Shown one piece after another: positions 31,365 through 31,511 of a DNA stretch of 31,511 bases. The position numbers were made by a program, and so were the translations under genes. The DNA is from Emmonsiellopsis sp. PD_33 (lineage: Eukaryota; Ascomycota; Eurotiomycetes; Onygenales; Ajellomycetaceae): assembly GCA_032988165.1 (NCBI GenBank), contig JANTQF010000392.1, positions 1 to 31,511 on the forward strand. Direction: 5' to 3'. How positions within the stretch are numbered: position 1 is the stretch's first letter; each line of letters begins with the position of its first letter. The notes beneath the pieces were generated by a model. The model ran no database searches. It was given only the letters and a program-made list of their open reading frames with translations, and was not told the origin of the DNA.

Positions 31365-31453
31365 AACAGGAATAGCCGCCATAGCGCCGTGAACCTCTTC
31401 TTCCTCTTTCATCATCGCTGGATGTTATCTCCCAAAGAATCGGATTGAAAGGG

Positions 31454-31482
31454 ATATATATGTATATATATATATATATATA
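31454..31482. repeat. TA microsatellite
   Basis: Nearly pure TA dinucleotide run broken once by a G, followed by a looser AT stretch up to the window end. Confidence 0.85.
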
Positions 31483-31511
31483 GATATACATATCATCGAT
31501 GACAAACCCAA

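Larger units (their letters stand above)
31017..31511. other. Downstream flank of the reductase gene
   Basis: No gene seen. It includes the reductase 3' untranslated region, an inverted repeat around an E-box (31330-31364) and a TA microsatellite near the end of the window. Confidence 0.6.

Noticed and set aside
1..31511. CRISPR arrays, rRNA genes, viral genes or toxin genes
   Set aside because: None was seen. The short tandem repeats are microsatellites typical of fungal intergenic DNA.

Overview
The window reads as nuclear DNA of a filamentous ascomycete (Pezizomycotina). Coding sequences are split by short introns of about 50-160 bp with GTRNGT-type donors and CTAAC-type branch sites. Several families are typically fungal: Zn2Cys6 regulator, SidB/Dbf2 kinase, FMP46, AIM9, X325 copper protein. 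Intergenic DNA is full of pyrimidine tracts and microsatellites. Class Eurotiomycetes (Eurotiales or Onygenales) is my guess, not something the sequence proves.

Layout. Left arm: an extended SDR reductase (386-1852, +) and glutamate decarboxylase (2547-4583, +). After 1.9 kb without a gene comes a Zn2Cys6 transcription factor (6461-9043, +), then 4.3 kb with no recognisable gene. Middle: a small EutQ-like cupin (13316-13894, +), the septation kinase SidB/Dbf2 (14583-16673, +), then on the minus strand a cysteine-free FMP46-type protein (18376-19055) and acyl-protein thioesterase 1 (19803-21043). I rebuilt every gene model by joining exons by eye. Each join keeps frame, and the total length of every model is a multiple of three.

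Right arm: three genes for copper acquisition lie within 9.5 kb. They are a GPI-anchored X325/BIM1-like copper-binding protein with a predicted N-terminal histidine (21558-22324, -), a CTR copper transporter (27076-27745, -) and a ferric/cupric reductase (28792-31016, +). The transporter and reductase diverge from a shared 1.05-kb promoter. The reductase starts with a Met/His/Asp-rich segment like the copper-binding amino ends of CTR transporters, and carries a Cys-rich insert in its NAD(P)H domain. The 8-mer TCTGCTCA (either strand), close to the reported Mac1 motif, was noticed only three times in the window: twice in the shared promoter and once upstream of the X325 gene. Together this suggests a reduce, bind and import module for Cu(I) under common low-copper control. 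An AIM9-like kinase-fold gene (23762-25614, -) sits inside the group and is bracketed by two identical tRNA-Leu(AAG) genes in inverted orientation.

No CRISPR array, rRNA gene, intact transposon or virus-derived gene was seen.
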